A stretch of DNA of 51,927 bases from Glaciecola sp. (GTDB taxonomy: Bacteria; Pseudomonadota; Gammaproteobacteria; Enterobacterales; Alteromonadaceae): assembly GCA_029251505.1 (NCBI GenBank), contig JAQXDG010000101.1, forward strand, positions 1-51,927, read 5' to 3'. The position numbers and the translations under genes are program-made. Every line of letters begins with the position of its first letter. Positions within the stretch are counted from its first letter, which is position 1. The notes under the pieces were generated by a model that was not told where the DNA came from, ran no database searches, and saw only the letters and a list, made by a program, of their open reading frames with translations. This document shows positions 29,864 through 39,122 of this stretch, in pieces.

Positions 29864-31225
29864 ATGGCTGATACCATTGCTGCAAAATTTGCTGAAAGTC
29901 AATTGACTGAAATTACCGATGCCTTGTCATCTGGTAAATTCGTTTCTGTGCGTAAAATTTTGCATGAAGCCCCAGCTTGTGATGTTGCGTTGATCCTTGA
30001 ATCTACTCCTCCCAAAACGCGGGATATACTGTGGCAATTACTAGATTCTGATTATCATGGTGATGTTCTAGAAGAACTCTCTGAAGAAGTGCGTAACGGT
30101 ATTATCAGTAAAATGTTGCCTGATACTGTGGTCGAAGCACTTGAGGACATGGACACCGATGACTTAGTCGAAACACTAAGTAGTTTACCGGATGAAGTGC
30201 TGCAAGATATTTTGGTGTCGATGGACGTGCAAGATCGTTATCGAGCTGAAAAAGCCTTGAGCTACGGTGAAGAAACCGCTGGTTTCATCATGAACACCGA
30301 TACGGTCACCTTACGTCCGGATGTGGCGGTGGATGTTATCTTACGTTATTTACGTCTCAAGGGTGATTTACCTGAAAACACAGATACATTTTATGTCGTT
30401 AATCGCAGTGATTATCTAATCGGTTCGGTACCGGTGACACGTCTATTGACGTCTCATCCTAATGTGACAGTCGCGGAAGTCATGGATGAAGAGCCAGATG
30501 CGATAACCGTTGATATGCCTGATGATCAAGTGGCCAGCCTGTTTGAGCGCTATAATTGGTTATCCGCGCCAGTAGTGGATGAAGACTACCACCTAGTGGG
30601 TCGGATCACCATTGATGACGTGGTCGATATTATTCGTGAAGACGCAGAACACTCAATGATGAGTATGGCGGGTCTTGATGATGAAGAAGATACCTTTGCT
30701 CCGGTTCTACAATCTACCCGACGCCGTTCGATTTGGTTAGGTGTGAATTTAGTTACCGCTTTATTGGCTGCAATGGTTTCAGATATGTTTGAGCAAACCT
30801 TATCGCAATTAGCGGTTTTAGCTATCCTCAATACTATTGTACCGAGTATGGGAGGGGTTGCCGGCAATCAAACCTTAACCTTAGTGATCCGTGCAATGGC
30901 GTTGGGTCATGTGAATGATTCTAACTCCAAGATATTAATTTACAAAGAACTTGCGATTGGATTTCTCAATGGGATCATCTGGGCGGTGTTGATTGCCAGC
31001 GTCGTCGCATTATGGAAACAAGATTTGGATTTAGGCATCATTATTGCCTTTGCGATGCTCATGAATATGATAGCAGCAGGCCTTGCCGGTGCAACATTAC
31101 CTTTAATCATGAAGAAAATGAAAATAGACCCCGCACTAGCCGGTAGCGTTATTTTAACCACCATTACCGACGTAGTTGGGATCTTTGCGTTTCTAGGTAC
31201 AGCGACCTTGTTTTTAACTCTTTAA
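29864..31225 (+). CDS. mgtE: Magnesium transporter MgtE
   Basis: Mg2+-gated Mg2+ channel of the inner membrane. An N-terminal superhelical MgtE domain (LEELSEEVRNGIISKMLPD, YGEETAGFIMNTD) leads to two CBS domains (about residues 135-255) and five C-terminal TM helices with PSMGGVAGNQTLTL and the GSVILTTITDVVGIFAF pore region. The 453-residue length is typical. No Mg-sensing riboswitch can be seen in the 80-base leader. The 3' end overlaps convergent msrA by 12 bases. Confidence 0.95.
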   Translation: MADTIAAKFAESQLTEITDALSSGKFVSVRKILHEAPACDVALILESTPPKTRDILWQLLDSDYHGDVLEELSEEVRNGIISKMLPDTVVEALEDMDTDDLVETLSSLPDEVLQDILVSMDVQDRYRAEKALSYGEETAGFIMNTDTVTLRPDVAVDVILRYLRLKGDLPENTDTFYVVNRSDYLIGSVPVTRLLTSHPNVTVAEVMDEEPDAITVDMPDDQVASLFERYNWLSAPVVDEDYHLVGRITIDDVVDIIREDAEHSMMSMAGLDDEEDTFAPVLQSTRRRSIWLGVNLVTALLAAMVSDMFEQTLSQLAVLAILNTIVPSMGGVAGNQTLTLVIRAMALGHVNDSNSKILIYKELAIGFLNGIIWAVLIASVVALWKQDLDLGIIIAFAMLMNMIAAGLAGATLPLIMKKMKIDPALAGSVILTTITDVVGIFAFLGTATLFLTL

Positions 31226-31753
31226 ACGCGCTGCAAAGGTTTTCTTAAACTTAACTAGTTTGGGGCCTACCACAAGATTGCAATAGGTATTGCTCGGGTT
31301 ATTGGCAAAGTAATCTTGATGGTAATCTTCGGCTTGCGTGTAATTATCAAGTGCTTCAATTTCTGTGACGACCGGTTCATCATAAACATTATCTTCTGTT
31401 AATTGTGCGACAAATGCGTGTGCAGCAGCTTGTTGTTGTGCATTGTGATAATAGATCCCGCCACGATACTGAGTGCCTTTGTCATTACCCTGACGATTGA
31501 TCTGGGTAGGGTCGTGTAATGCAAAAAAGATTTCGAATATTTCTTGAAGGCTAATCACATCACTATCAAATACGACTCTGACGACTTCATTATGACCGGT
31601 GGTGCCGCTACACACTTGCTCATAAGTGGGGTTGTTACTGTGACCATTACTATATCCACAGTGAGCACTTACTACGCCTGTAACCTTATTAAATGCTGAT
31701 TCGATACACCAAAAGCAGCCGCCGCCGAGGGTAATTTCTTGAATTGTCGTCAT
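31214..31753 (-). CDS. msrA: Peptide methionine sulfoxide reductase A
   Basis: Repairs methionine-S-sulfoxide in proteins and peptides. The catalytic motif is GGGCFWCIE (Cys13 as nucleophile), followed by GYSNGH, QYRGGIYYH and a C-terminal resolving-cysteine region (NTYCNLVVGPK). The ATG at 31753 has GGAG at 31760-31763 and is preferred over the ATG at 31765. It is 179 residues long. It is a single gene, convergent with mgtE. Confidence 0.95.
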   Translation of the reverse strand: MTTIQEITLGGGCFWCIESAFNKVTGVVSAHCGYSNGHSNNPTYEQVCSGTTGHNEVVRVVFDSDVISLQEIFEIFFALHDPTQINRQGNDKGTQYRGGIYYHNAQQQAAAHAFVAQLTEDNVYDEPVVTEIEALDNYTQAEDYHQDYFANNPSNTYCNLVVGPKLVKFKKTFAARLKS

Positions 31754-31879
31754 AAATTTCTCCATATTGTTTTGAGAACATTATGGGGGCTGACCACAAA
31801 ACATCAATACATTCTCATCCAAAACGTCATTCTTTACGTAACCATCCATATACAATTTAGCAATAAGACGACATAACTG

Positions 31880-32266
31880 ATGAAATTAACCCTTTTTTAT
31901 GATGGTATGTGCCCATTATGTCAAAAAGAAATGCAGCATTTAATCAAATACAATACTGCTGGTCATCTCGACTTTGTGGATATTATGGAGCCTGGTTTTA
32001 GTGAGGCATATCCACACTTAGATTGGGATGCATTGAACAATCGCATTCATGGACAAACCGACAGTGGGGAAGTGATTACTGGTCTGGATGTAACGTATTT
32101 AGCATGGAAATTAGTCGGTAAGGGTTGGGTCTATGCGCCTACGCGTTGGCCGGTGATCCGTTGGTTTGCAGATAAGTTTTATAATGTCTTTGCTAAACAC
32201 CGTTACACTATTTCCTATTGGTTAACTGGACAGCGTCGTTGCGAGCGTTGTGTACTTAAAAACTAA
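31880..32266 (+). CDS. DCC-family (DUF393) thiol-disulfide protein
   Basis: Small thioredoxin-like protein of the DCC family. It opens with LFYDGMCPLCQKEM (the DxxCxxC signature, Cys11 and Cys14) and ends with a cysteine pair (RRCERCVLKN). It is 128 residues long with no signal peptide. A redox role is presumed from the family; no substrate is known. It is probably co-transcribed with the following SDR gene (35-base gap). Confidence 0.82.
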   Translation: MKLTLFYDGMCPLCQKEMQHLIKYNTAGHLDFVDIMEPGFSEAYPHLDWDALNNRIHGQTDSGEVITGLDVTYLAWKLVGKGWVYAPTRWPVIRWFADKFYNVFAKHRYTISYWLTGQRRCERCVLKN

Positions 32267-32301
32267 CTATATTACCTACCCTATAATAAGAGAATTCATA
32301 C

Positions 32302-33039
32302 ATGAGTCATGCTTTAGTCATCGGTGCCAGTAGCGGTATAGCCCAAGCATTGTTAAGCCAATTAGCCGATTTGCCGGATGTCACACAAGTCCATGCTGTG
32401 TCACGAACGAGTCAATCGTTGAGTAACCCGAGTATTACATCGTTTAGTTTCAATACGCTCGATGAAGATGCCGTAAAGGCATTTATTACCCAACAGCGTC
32501 AGCAAGGGATAACTTACCGCTATGTTGTTTCTACGGTAGGTGTTTTGCACCGGGAAGGCAATGAGCATCAAGTTGCATTAAAACCAGAAAAACGACTTGA
32601 GGATATCGACCCAAAACAGTTACAGGCGTATTTTGAAGTAAATACAATATTACCGGCTATTTGGTTAAAACACTTGGTTCACGTGATGGTGAAAGGTTCG
32701 CCAAGTGTCATTGCATTTTTAAGCGCACGCGTAGGAAGCATCAGTGATAATCAAATTGGTGGTTGGTATGGTTATCGAGCGTCAAAAGCAGCACTTAATA
32801 TGATGATCAAAAATGCCGCTATTGAATATGGACGGCGTAATAAACAGGTGTCGTTAATGGCATATCATCCAGGAACAGTTGATACCGGCTTATCCAAACC
32901 CTTTCAGGCTAACGTTAAACCGGGTAAATTATTTACGCCTGAATATACTGCGCAATGTCTTATTCAGTTATTGGTAGGTGCAGAAGCCCAGCATAGTCCA
33001 TATTATCTTGGTTGGGATGGTAAAACTATTCCATGGTAA
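32302..33039 (+). CDS. Short-chain dehydrogenase (CsgA-like SDR)
   Basis: NAD(P)-dependent SDR. The cofactor loop is GASSGIAQA at the N-terminus, and the catalytic Tyr and Lys are in YGYRASKAALN with the Ser of FLSARVGS before it. The pattern resembles the C-factor-like SDRs of gammaproteobacteria. It is 245 residues long. The substrate is unknown. Confidence 0.85.
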   Translation: MSHALVIGASSGIAQALLSQLADLPDVTQVHAVSRTSQSLSNPSITSFSFNTLDEDAVKAFITQQRQQGITYRYVVSTVGVLHREGNEHQVALKPEKRLEDIDPKQLQAYFEVNTILPAIWLKHLVHVMVKGSPSVIAFLSARVGSISDNQIGGWYGYRASKAALNMMIKNAAIEYGRRNKQVSLMAYHPGTVDTGLSKPFQANVKPGKLFTPEYTAQCLIQLLVGAEAQHSPYYLGWDGKTIPW

Positions 33040-33097
33040 ATGACTTTTGCGCGAAGTCTTGCTAGTATCGCCCTATAATAATAATTTAGGAATATTC

Positions 33098-34519
33098 ATG
33101 GGCGCATCTCGCGAACAATTCGGTTCTCGTCTTGGTTTTATCTTGGCTGCAGCAGGTTCTGCTGTCGGTATTGGCAATTTGGTTGGTTTTCCTGTCGGTG
33201 CTGCTAAAAATGGTGGTGGTGCATTTTTGTTTATGTACGCCATTTTCGTATTTTTTATCTGTTTGCCCGTGATGCTTGCCGAGATGTCCGTGGGGCGTAA
33301 CACCCAAAAAGATCCCCTCGGCGCGTACTCGATTATTTCTAACAAAAATCCAACATGGAATATCGCCGGTTGGCTATCCATCATCACGCCATTCATGATT
33401 GCGGTATTTTACTTAGTTATCACGGTGTGGATTTTTGGCTATTTAGTTGGCGCAGTCACTGGAAATTTAGCCCAATTAGCCGAGCCTGCGCATTTCGGAA
33501 CATTTATTCAATCCAATACCATCTTTGCGTACATGGCATTGGTGCTCGCGATTGTCTATTTCATTTTGCAAGGTGGCGTGAAGCAGGGCATTGAAAAAGC
33601 AGCTAAAACGCTCATGCCAGCGTTGTTTATTATGCTGGTGGGCATGGTGATTTTTGTCCTGACACAAGACAATGCGATGGCAGGCGTTAAGTTTTACCTA
33701 ATTCCTGACTTCAGCAAAATTGATTCAGGTGTGGTCAATGGCGCATTATCCCAAGCATTCTTCTCATTGTCGTTAGGCATGGGGATCATGATTACCTACG
33801 GCAGTTATATTGATAAACGTGCTGATATACCGGGTTCAGCCAAGTTAGTCGCACTGACAGATACCGCTGTGGCGTTCACTGCTGGTTTGATGATATTACC
33901 GGCGATTTATTCATTCAACCCTGAGATCAAACCTGAAGATTTGAGTGATTCGTCAGTCAGTTTGATTTTTACTTTTTTACCGAAAATCTTTTTAGCGTTA
34001 CAAACGTCAATTGGTTTTGTGGGTGCGAGTGCGGTAGCGAGTACCTTTTTCTTGTTGGTGTTCTTTGCGGCGATTACCTCACTGGTGTCTATTTTTGAGG
34101 TGCCGGTGGCAGCATTAATGAGTGAGAAAAAACTAAGCCGTAAAAAAGCGCTGTTAGCATGTGGCTTGTTACTTATCATGTTGTCATTAATGTGTGCGGT
34201 ATCATTTGGCATGGTCGGGTTTTTCACTGAATTTACCAGTTATGCTGGTGCCAATAAATCCTTCTTTGATGTGGTGCTTGATGTGTTCTACGACACCATA
34301 TTACCCCTCAATGGTCTATTGATTTGTTTATTTGTCAGTTACCGTTGGAAAAAACAAAACTTCAATAAAGAACTCGAAAGTGGCGCGCCAAACTATAAAT
34401 CGAGCTTATTTGAAAAATACGTCGATGTATCTGTTGGTACCTTCATTCCGGCGATTTTACTGGTGATTTTTGTGAACACGGTTGCCAGTAAATACTTTGG
34501 CGTCACGCTAATTGGCTAG
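33098..34519 (+). CDS. Sodium-dependent neurotransmitter-symporter family (NSS) transporter
   Basis: Na+-coupled amino-acid-type symporter with about 11-12 TM helices. The unwound TM1 motif AAAGSAVGIGNLVGFP and the following NGGGAFLFMY are the sodium- and substrate-binding hallmark of LeuT-like transporters. ATG 33098 with TTAGGA at 33086-33091 is preferred over a start at 33047. It is 473 residues long. The substrate, probably an amino acid, cannot be deduced. The gene ends in an 11-bp tandem repeat that forms a perfect palindrome. Confidence 0.9.
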   Translation: MGASREQFGSRLGFILAAAGSAVGIGNLVGFPVGAAKNGGGAFLFMYAIFVFFICLPVMLAEMSVGRNTQKDPLGAYSIISNKNPTWNIAGWLSIITPFMIAVFYLVITVWIFGYLVGAVTGNLAQLAEPAHFGTFIQSNTIFAYMALVLAIVYFILQGGVKQGIEKAAKTLMPALFIMLVGMVIFVLTQDNAMAGVKFYLIPDFSKIDSGVVNGALSQAFFSLSLGMGIMITYGSYIDKRADIPGSAKLVALTDTAVAFTAGLMILPAIYSFNPEIKPEDLSDSSVSLIFTFLPKIFLALQTSIGFVGASAVASTFFLLVFFAAITSLVSIFEVPVAALMSEKKLSRKKALLACGLLLIMLSLMCAVSFGMVGFFTEFTSYAGANKSFFDVVLDVFYDTILPLNGLLICLFVSYRWKKQNFNKELESGAPNYKSSLFEKYVDVSVGTFIPAILLVIFVNTVASKYFGVTLIG

Positions 34520-34545
34520 TCACTAGCTAGTAACTAGCTAGTGAC
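34512..34545. repeat. Three 11-bp tandem repeats forming a perfect palindrome
   Basis: TTGGCTAGTCA, CTAGCTAGTAA and CTAGCTAGTGA follow each other from 34512 to 34544. GTCACTAGCTAGT (34519-34531) is the exact inverse of 34533-34545 with one base between. The symporter stop TAG is in the first unit. The next gene (34557) is convergent. There is no T-run. Confidence 0.8.
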
Positions 34546-34556
34546 ACGCTAATGAC

Positions 34557-35429
34557 TTACAACATGTCATACGGAGACGGATATCGATATTCAAAGCCCA
34601 GCCATTGCTGGGTTTTTTGTGCAAGTACGATTTTGCCCTCAGCTGCAGTCCCATCATCCGCTTTACCATTATTGGTAAACGACAAAGTACCGAGCCCTTT
34701 ATGTTGAGCTGCAGCTTGGTAATAATCTCGGCGAGTAGGGTGCTCAGGGGCACATAAGTGCAACGTACGCCCAACAACATGATTGAAGTCGGTTGTTAAG
34801 ATTTGAACTAATACGCTAATCACATCTTCTTTGTGCACGAGGTTAACGCGCTGTTGACCATTAGCTAATGACGGACGCTTTACTAACGCTGTCACTGGAT
34901 GGCGTTGCTCATCAATTAATCCTGCTAAGCGGACAACGCAGGCTTGTTTTGGGAACTCATTTAGACACCATTGCTCTATTTCGGCATGGGCTTTGCCCGA
35001 TGCAGTGACTGGGGTAACGGGTGTATCTTCATCGACGTCTCCAGTCATTTCGCCAAACACAGATGTGGTTGAAACGAACACAATATTAATATTGGGGTTT
35101 TGATTTTTGGCATGTTGGATTAATTGTTTAATGCCGGCAATAAATGGCGAAGCATGTAAATGGCGGCGACCTGGCGGAATGTTGACGACGATGACATCGG
35201 TGTGGGTAAATGCAGTCAATAAGGATGAAGAATACACCGTGTTGGCCACATCTGTTTTATCAAGTACAAACTCTATTGGGTCTATGCCTTGGGCTGCTAA
35301 TATAGGGAGCTGTTCTATACGTGTCGTTGTGCCGTATACGTTTATCGGCACCTGCCTAAGCTTAAGCCCTAACGGCTGGCCTAGCCAACCGCAACCACAT
35401 AACATTACTGTCGGAATATCTGGAGTCAT
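34557..35429 (-). CDS. YeeZ-like NAD(P)-binding epimerase/reductase
   Basis: Extended-SDR-like protein resembling E. coli YeeZ. The Rossmann loop is VMLCGCGWLGQPLG. VFVSTTSVFGEMTGDVDEDTPV shows the Ser/Thr site and the region before the expected YxxxK, here replaced by ASGKAHAEIE, so classical SDR catalysis is doubtful. It is 290 residues long. The ATG directly abuts the TAA of the upstream yggN-like gene, so the two form an operon. Function unknown. Confidence 0.8.
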   Translation of the reverse strand: MTPDIPTVMLCGCGWLGQPLGLKLRQVPINVYGTTTRIEQLPILAAQGIDPIEFVLDKTDVANTVYSSSLLTAFTHTDVIVVNIPPGRRHLHASPFIAGIKQLIQHAKNQNPNINIVFVSTTSVFGEMTGDVDEDTPVTPVTASGKAHAEIEQWCLNEFPKQACVVRLAGLIDEQRHPVTALVKRPSLANGQQRVNLVHKEDVISVLVQILTTDFNHVVGRTLHLCAPEHPTRRDYYQAAAQHKGLGTLSFTNNGKADDGTAAEGKIVLAQKTQQWLGFEYRYPSPYDML

Positions 35430-36263
35430 TTATTTATTGTGTGCCTTTTTTGTGTTGTCCGTAACGGTGATCATATTCAATTGTGCTAATTCAGGAATAC
35501 GTTGAGCAACAATCACCTCTGCGGCATCTGCACTGCGAATAATGTCGCACAACAGCTCTGCAGATTCAGCAAATTGACTGGCGTGCATTCCTATTGTATC
35601 GGTGACACGTTGCCCAAAGGCATCGGGATTAAAAAAGTCCGCTTGCATGTCTCCGTCACCAAACAACATGTCACTGCCTAGGGCTAAAAATAAGCGGCCC
35701 ATCGAATCAGAAATAGCACTTTTTAATGCATCTGCAAATTCGGCTTCCCATTCAGGACTAGCCCATTGATTTGCGCTATCTTGCTGCGGATCAATATAAA
35801 TACTGCCATCTGGCGCATAGATACTGCTTTTTACTGTGCCGGAAATGTTGGTCATCAATTCATTCATTTTAATAATTAATTCATCATCAGGGCCGAGTAA
35901 CTCAGCAAAGACTTCATTCACTGCTAAGTTAGCCACTTCCAAGCCTTGTGCCGCAAATTCAACACCAATCGGGATCGCAGCTTTAATATTGTAATAATAG
36001 CTCTCAACCGCTGCACGTTGATGAGACGTTAACGTCAGCACTGTGCCATCGACCGTTAAATGTTGTTGTGCATCAATTACCAAGGTTTGTTGAGGAGAGG
36101 ATAATGTCAGCACATCATGTTGAAAACCCAACGTGCCAGCTAAATCCATTTTGCATTGTTCTATTTCAACGTTAATGCCATTAGCTTGAGCGGTAGGGCT
36201 TGCCATCAAGCTTGAGGCGACTATCAATGAGGTGGCTGCAATTGTTGCGGTAAATGTGTTCAT
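35430..36263 (-). CDS. Exported YggN-like protein (DUF2884)
   Basis: Predicted periplasmic protein. A signal peptide (MNTFTATIAATSLIVASSLMASPTAQA) is followed by a domain with CKMDLAGTLGF, a HLTVDGTVLTLTSHQRAAVESYY segment and an acidic middle region, the pattern of DUF2884/YggN. It is 277 residues long with a charged C-terminus. It is the first gene of a two-gene minus-strand operon with the YeeZ-like gene. No function is known. Confidence 0.78.
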   Translation of the reverse strand: MNTFTATIAATSLIVASSLMASPTAQANGINVEIEQCKMDLAGTLGFQHDVLTLSSPQQTLVIDAQQHLTVDGTVLTLTSHQRAAVESYYYNIKAAIPIGVEFAAQGLEVANLAVNEVFAELLGPDDELIIKMNELMTNISGTVKSSIYAPDGSIYIDPQQDSANQWASPEWEAEFADALKSAISDSMGRLFLALGSDMLFGDGDMQADFFNPDAFGQRVTDTIGMHASQFAESAELLCDIIRSADAAEVIVAQRIPELAQLNMITVTDNTKKAHNK

Positions 36264-36545
36264 GGTGATCCTTGTGTTATGTCTGCGGTCTTGTTTATAA
36301 CCTATTGTAGTCTGAGTTAATACAATAAGTGTGCCAACATAGATAAGACTGAAAGCCTATTAAATAAAGGCGCATACATAGGATATACTACACGCGTAAA
36401 AAGATTAAACTAGATTTAGGTGAAATTCATGATTAAATGTTGGTTTTGACCAATATCAATGAATTAGCAGAAAAGTGTATTTGTACGTACCGTTTTTTAT
36501 CTTATCTAGGTATAATACCAACAGATAAGTTTATTGGAGAAAGTC
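36264..36545. promoter_or_regulatory. Divergent leader with TATAAT promoter of the small membrane protein gene
   Basis: A 282-base spacer between divergent genes. TATAAT is at 36511-36516, 29 bases before the plus-strand start, with a poor -35. TTGGT-TTTG-ACCAA is a small palindrome near 36440. No further gene is seen. Confidence 0.45.
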
Positions 36546-36737
36546 ATGAGTGAATGGATCAATGCGATTGTATTCGGTGTAGGTGTATTAGCGTTTGTAC
36601 TAGGTATAACTAGTATCGTCATGGCGGTAATCTCAACTAAAGCAACAGAATCTGGTATGCAAGAAAAAGTAGAATACGGCTTTTTTGGCGTAGCAGGGTT
36701 GGTTGTGTTTGCGTTAATGGGCTATGCATTAGCATAA
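36546..36737 (+). CDS. Small membrane protein of unknown function (63 aa)
   Basis: Two predicted TM helices (about residues 5-27 and 43-62) separated by a short polar loop STKATESGMQEKVEYG. The ATG at 36546 has GGAG at 36536-36539, six bases away, so the 63-residue form is preferred over a TTG start at 36534. It has its own TATAAT and a strong terminator and is therefore a free-standing, probably well-expressed gene. I do not recognise the family. Confidence 0.75.
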   Translation: MSEWINAIVFGVGVLAFVLGITSIVMAVISTKATESGMQEKVEYGFFGVAGLVVFALMGYALA

Positions 36738-36754
36738 ATAAGCCAAATCAATAC

Positions 36755-36799
36755 TAAAAAACCGTTATTCCTTCAATTGAAATGAGTAACGGTTTTTTT
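36755..36799. terminator. Bidirectional terminator after the small membrane protein gene
   Basis: AAAAAACCGTTA and TAACGGTTTTTT pair across a 19-base loop. A-rich and T-rich flanks on either side make it suitable for both strands, serving also the convergent channel gene. Confidence 0.85.
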
Positions 36800-36820
36800 A
36801 TAACTGCCAGTTAGCGGTTG

Positions 36821-38080
36821 TTAAATGCGGCTCGCATCCGTAATGCTTTGATAAGGACGTAATTTAAAAAGTGGCATCATAGCTAATACATGATCAAAGA
36901 TATCAGACTGAATGCCTTCATATTCGACCCAATTTTTGTTACTGCTAAAACAGTATATTTCTAGTGCTAAGCCATGTTCGGTGGGTTTTAATTGACGCAC
37001 CATTAAGGTCAATGATTGGTTGATTTGCGGATGTTGGCGCAAGTAAGATTCGATATACGCTCTAAATGTACCGATGTTAGTTAACCGTCGAGCATTCAAG
37101 AGATCATTTTGGTCAATGTGTTGATCTTGATGATAGGCTTGTAGCTCGGTCAGTTTTTGTTTGAGGTAGTGATTAATTGAACGGATGTTAACGAGGTTAT
37201 CAATCATCGCTTGGTCTAAAAACGTAATACTTTGCATATCAATTTGAATGCTGCGCTTAATGCGACGTCCACCTGATTGAGTCATGCCACGCCAGTTTTT
37301 GACAACCTCATTGGTCAGCGTGTAAGTCGGTAAAGTGGCAATAGTTTTATCCCAATTTTGTACTTTAACTACATTCAAGCCAATCTCTCTGATCTCACCA
37401 TCTACGCCATAGGCCTGCATTTCAATCCAATCACCCGTATTGAACATGCGATTTGCAGCGATTTGAATACCGGCTACAAACCCTAAAATCGTATCTTTAA
37501 ATATCAATAATAAAATCGCAGCAATGGCGGTTAAACCAGATAACAGCAATAACGGGCTTTTATCTAAAATTAACGAGATGGTCAGCAAGATAGCAATGAT
37601 TGCAAAAATCAGTTTACTGACTTGAATAAAGCCAGTAATAGGGGCTTTTTGCGCGAGATTAGAGCGTTCATACAAGACTTCTACGGTATTGAGTAATGCA
37701 AATATCGCGATAATCGAAGACACCACAAGATAGATTTGTGCCGCTTTCAGCACAAAACTAAGCAGTAACGTATTAAACTCCAATAAAATGGGGGCGGCGA
37801 CGAAAATAAAAAGTGCCGGAGTGATGTGACCAAGTCGGTTAAAGAAACCTTGCTCATGCAAGGTATCATCCCAGTCGTGGTTGTTGCGCAATAATACGGT
37901 TAATGCCTTAGATCGAACAAGCATTTTAACCACCCATAAAATCAGTGCTGATATAGCTATCAGGAGCATCACAGAAATAAATTGGTAGCTGATATCTTGC
38001 ATTGTAATGGCTGGCTCCGGATTGCGGAACATAGCGTTGAGACTGTCTAAGATGAAATTTTGTATGGTCGAGGTTTGCAT
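36821..38080 (-). CDS. MscS-family mechanosensitive channel, YbdG-like
   Basis: Inner-membrane small-conductance mechanosensitive channel. Several N-terminal TM helices are followed by the MscS beta-domain with FKDTILGFVAGIQIAANRMFNTGDWIEM, close to the YbdG/MscM pattern, and the C-terminal cytoplasmic domain RRIKRSIQIDMQSI. I place the start at 38080 (AAGGT just upstream), giving 419 residues as in YbdG; the frame is open further but that stretch belongs to the upstream acyltransferase gene in another frame. It is seven bases after that gene. Confidence 0.88.
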   Translation of the reverse strand: MQTSTIQNFILDSLNAMFRNPEPAITMQDISYQFISVMLLIAISALILWVVKMLVRSKALTVLLRNNHDWDDTLHEQGFFNRLGHITPALFIFVAAPILLEFNTLLLSFVLKAAQIYLVVSSIIAIFALLNTVEVLYERSNLAQKAPITGFIQVSKLIFAIIAILLTISLILDKSPLLLLSGLTAIAAILLLIFKDTILGFVAGIQIAANRMFNTGDWIEMQAYGVDGEIREIGLNVVKVQNWDKTIATLPTYTLTNEVVKNWRGMTQSGGRRIKRSIQIDMQSITFLDQAMIDNLVNIRSINHYLKQKLTELQAYHQDQHIDQNDLLNARRLTNIGTFRAYIESYLRQHPQINQSLTLMVRQLKPTEHGLALEIYCFSSNKNWVEYEGIQSDIFDHVLAMMPLFKLRPYQSITDASRI

Positions 38081-38087
38081 AAATACC

Positions 38088-38972
38088 TTATAAAAATTGC
38101 GTAATACGGGCGTCTTTTTCTGCCCACCGCGTATTAAGTTGTTCTCTAAACGCGTCTCTAAATTGTTGATTACCTTGATAGTCTCCCAACATTTGTGGGC
38201 TGACAGCTTGTACTTTAACATCGATAACGATACGTTTCATGTTTCCACATAACATATCCATCATGGGCCAATGTGTGTTTTGCGGGTACAGGATGCTGAT
38301 ATCTAACACATGCGTAAACAGATCTCCCATTGCAGCTAGGGTAAACGCAATACCCGCTGCTTTAGGTGGTAATAAATGGGTATAAGGGCTTTGTTTGCTT
38401 GCATGTTTGGCTGGGGTAAATCGCGTCCCTTCCACAAAGTTGATGATAGTGGTAGGAGTGGTCCGGTATTTTTCACAAGCGGCTTGCGTGGTAGCGATAT
38501 CCTGGCCTTTCAATTCCGGACGTTTAGCTATCGCAGCGCGAGAATGTCGTTGCATAAATGGCATATCCAGCGCCCATGCGCCTAAGCCGACAAATGGTAA
38601 CCAGATGAGTTCTTTTTTCAAAAAAAACTTAGGGGCAGGATAACGTCCCTTGGCTAATCCAATTAACAAAATAATATCAAGATAACTGCGATGATTCGCC
38701 GTGATCAAATACCAATTTTGCTTGGATAGCTCACCATCAATGCGAAGATCGATATCAATGCGATTAAAAAATGTGATTAATTGTATGCTGAGCACGCCAA
38801 ATGCAATTTCAAATCGGGCATTGAGTGCATTGAGTAACCGTGTAACGCGCTTAACAGGAGAGAGTAATTTTAGTAAGCCCACTAACACAATCAGACTGGC
38901 CCACCAACCAAGATTGAGCATTTGCAACGTAAAGTGTACGGGAAACAGACAAACCGTTTTAAGCCAAGACAT
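38088..38972 (-). CDS. PlsC-family acyltransferase, YihG-like
   Basis: Membrane-bound 1-acylglycerol-3-phosphate-type acyltransferase. An N-terminal TM segment precedes the catalytic HX4D motif in ANHRSYLDI (His94, Asp99), the KKELIWLPFVGLGAW block and the substrate motif FVEGTRFT. It is 294 residues long and resembles E. coli YihG. It is the first gene of a two-gene operon with the mechanosensitive channel, which links lipid composition and membrane tension. Confidence 0.88.
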   Translation of the reverse strand: MSWLKTVCLFPVHFTLQMLNLGWWASLIVLVGLLKLLSPVKRVTRLLNALNARFEIAFGVLSIQLITFFNRIDIDLRIDGELSKQNWYLITANHRSYLDIILLIGLAKGRYPAPKFFLKKELIWLPFVGLGAWALDMPFMQRHSRAAIAKRPELKGQDIATTQAACEKYRTTPTTIINFVEGTRFTPAKHASKQSPYTHLLPPKAAGIAFTLAAMGDLFTHVLDISILYPQNTHWPMMDMLCGNMKRIVIDVKVQAVSPQMLGDYQGNQQFRDAFREQLNTRWAEKDARITQFL

Positions 38973-39122
38973 TATGATTCCTTATTATTATGCTCGCATC
39001 CTAGGAAAACTTTGCGACTAGGTCAATAACTATTGTGTTTATGGTCTAGGTATTCCATTACCTTGAGAAGGTTCGCTAACTTTACGTTGATATCGCCTTA
39101 TTATTTTTTAATCCCTTTAGTA

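Noticed and set aside
30586-30867. Antisense ORF inside mgtE, and similar ORFs opposite rpoN, kdsD, mlaE and others
   Set aside because: They mirror strongly coding frames of recognised genes, have no ribosome sites or family features, and are composition shadows.
38081-38221. Extended N-terminus of the mechanosensitive channel
   Set aside because: This stretch is the out-of-frame reading of the acyltransferase gene; the ATG at 38080 has AAGGT and fits the family length.
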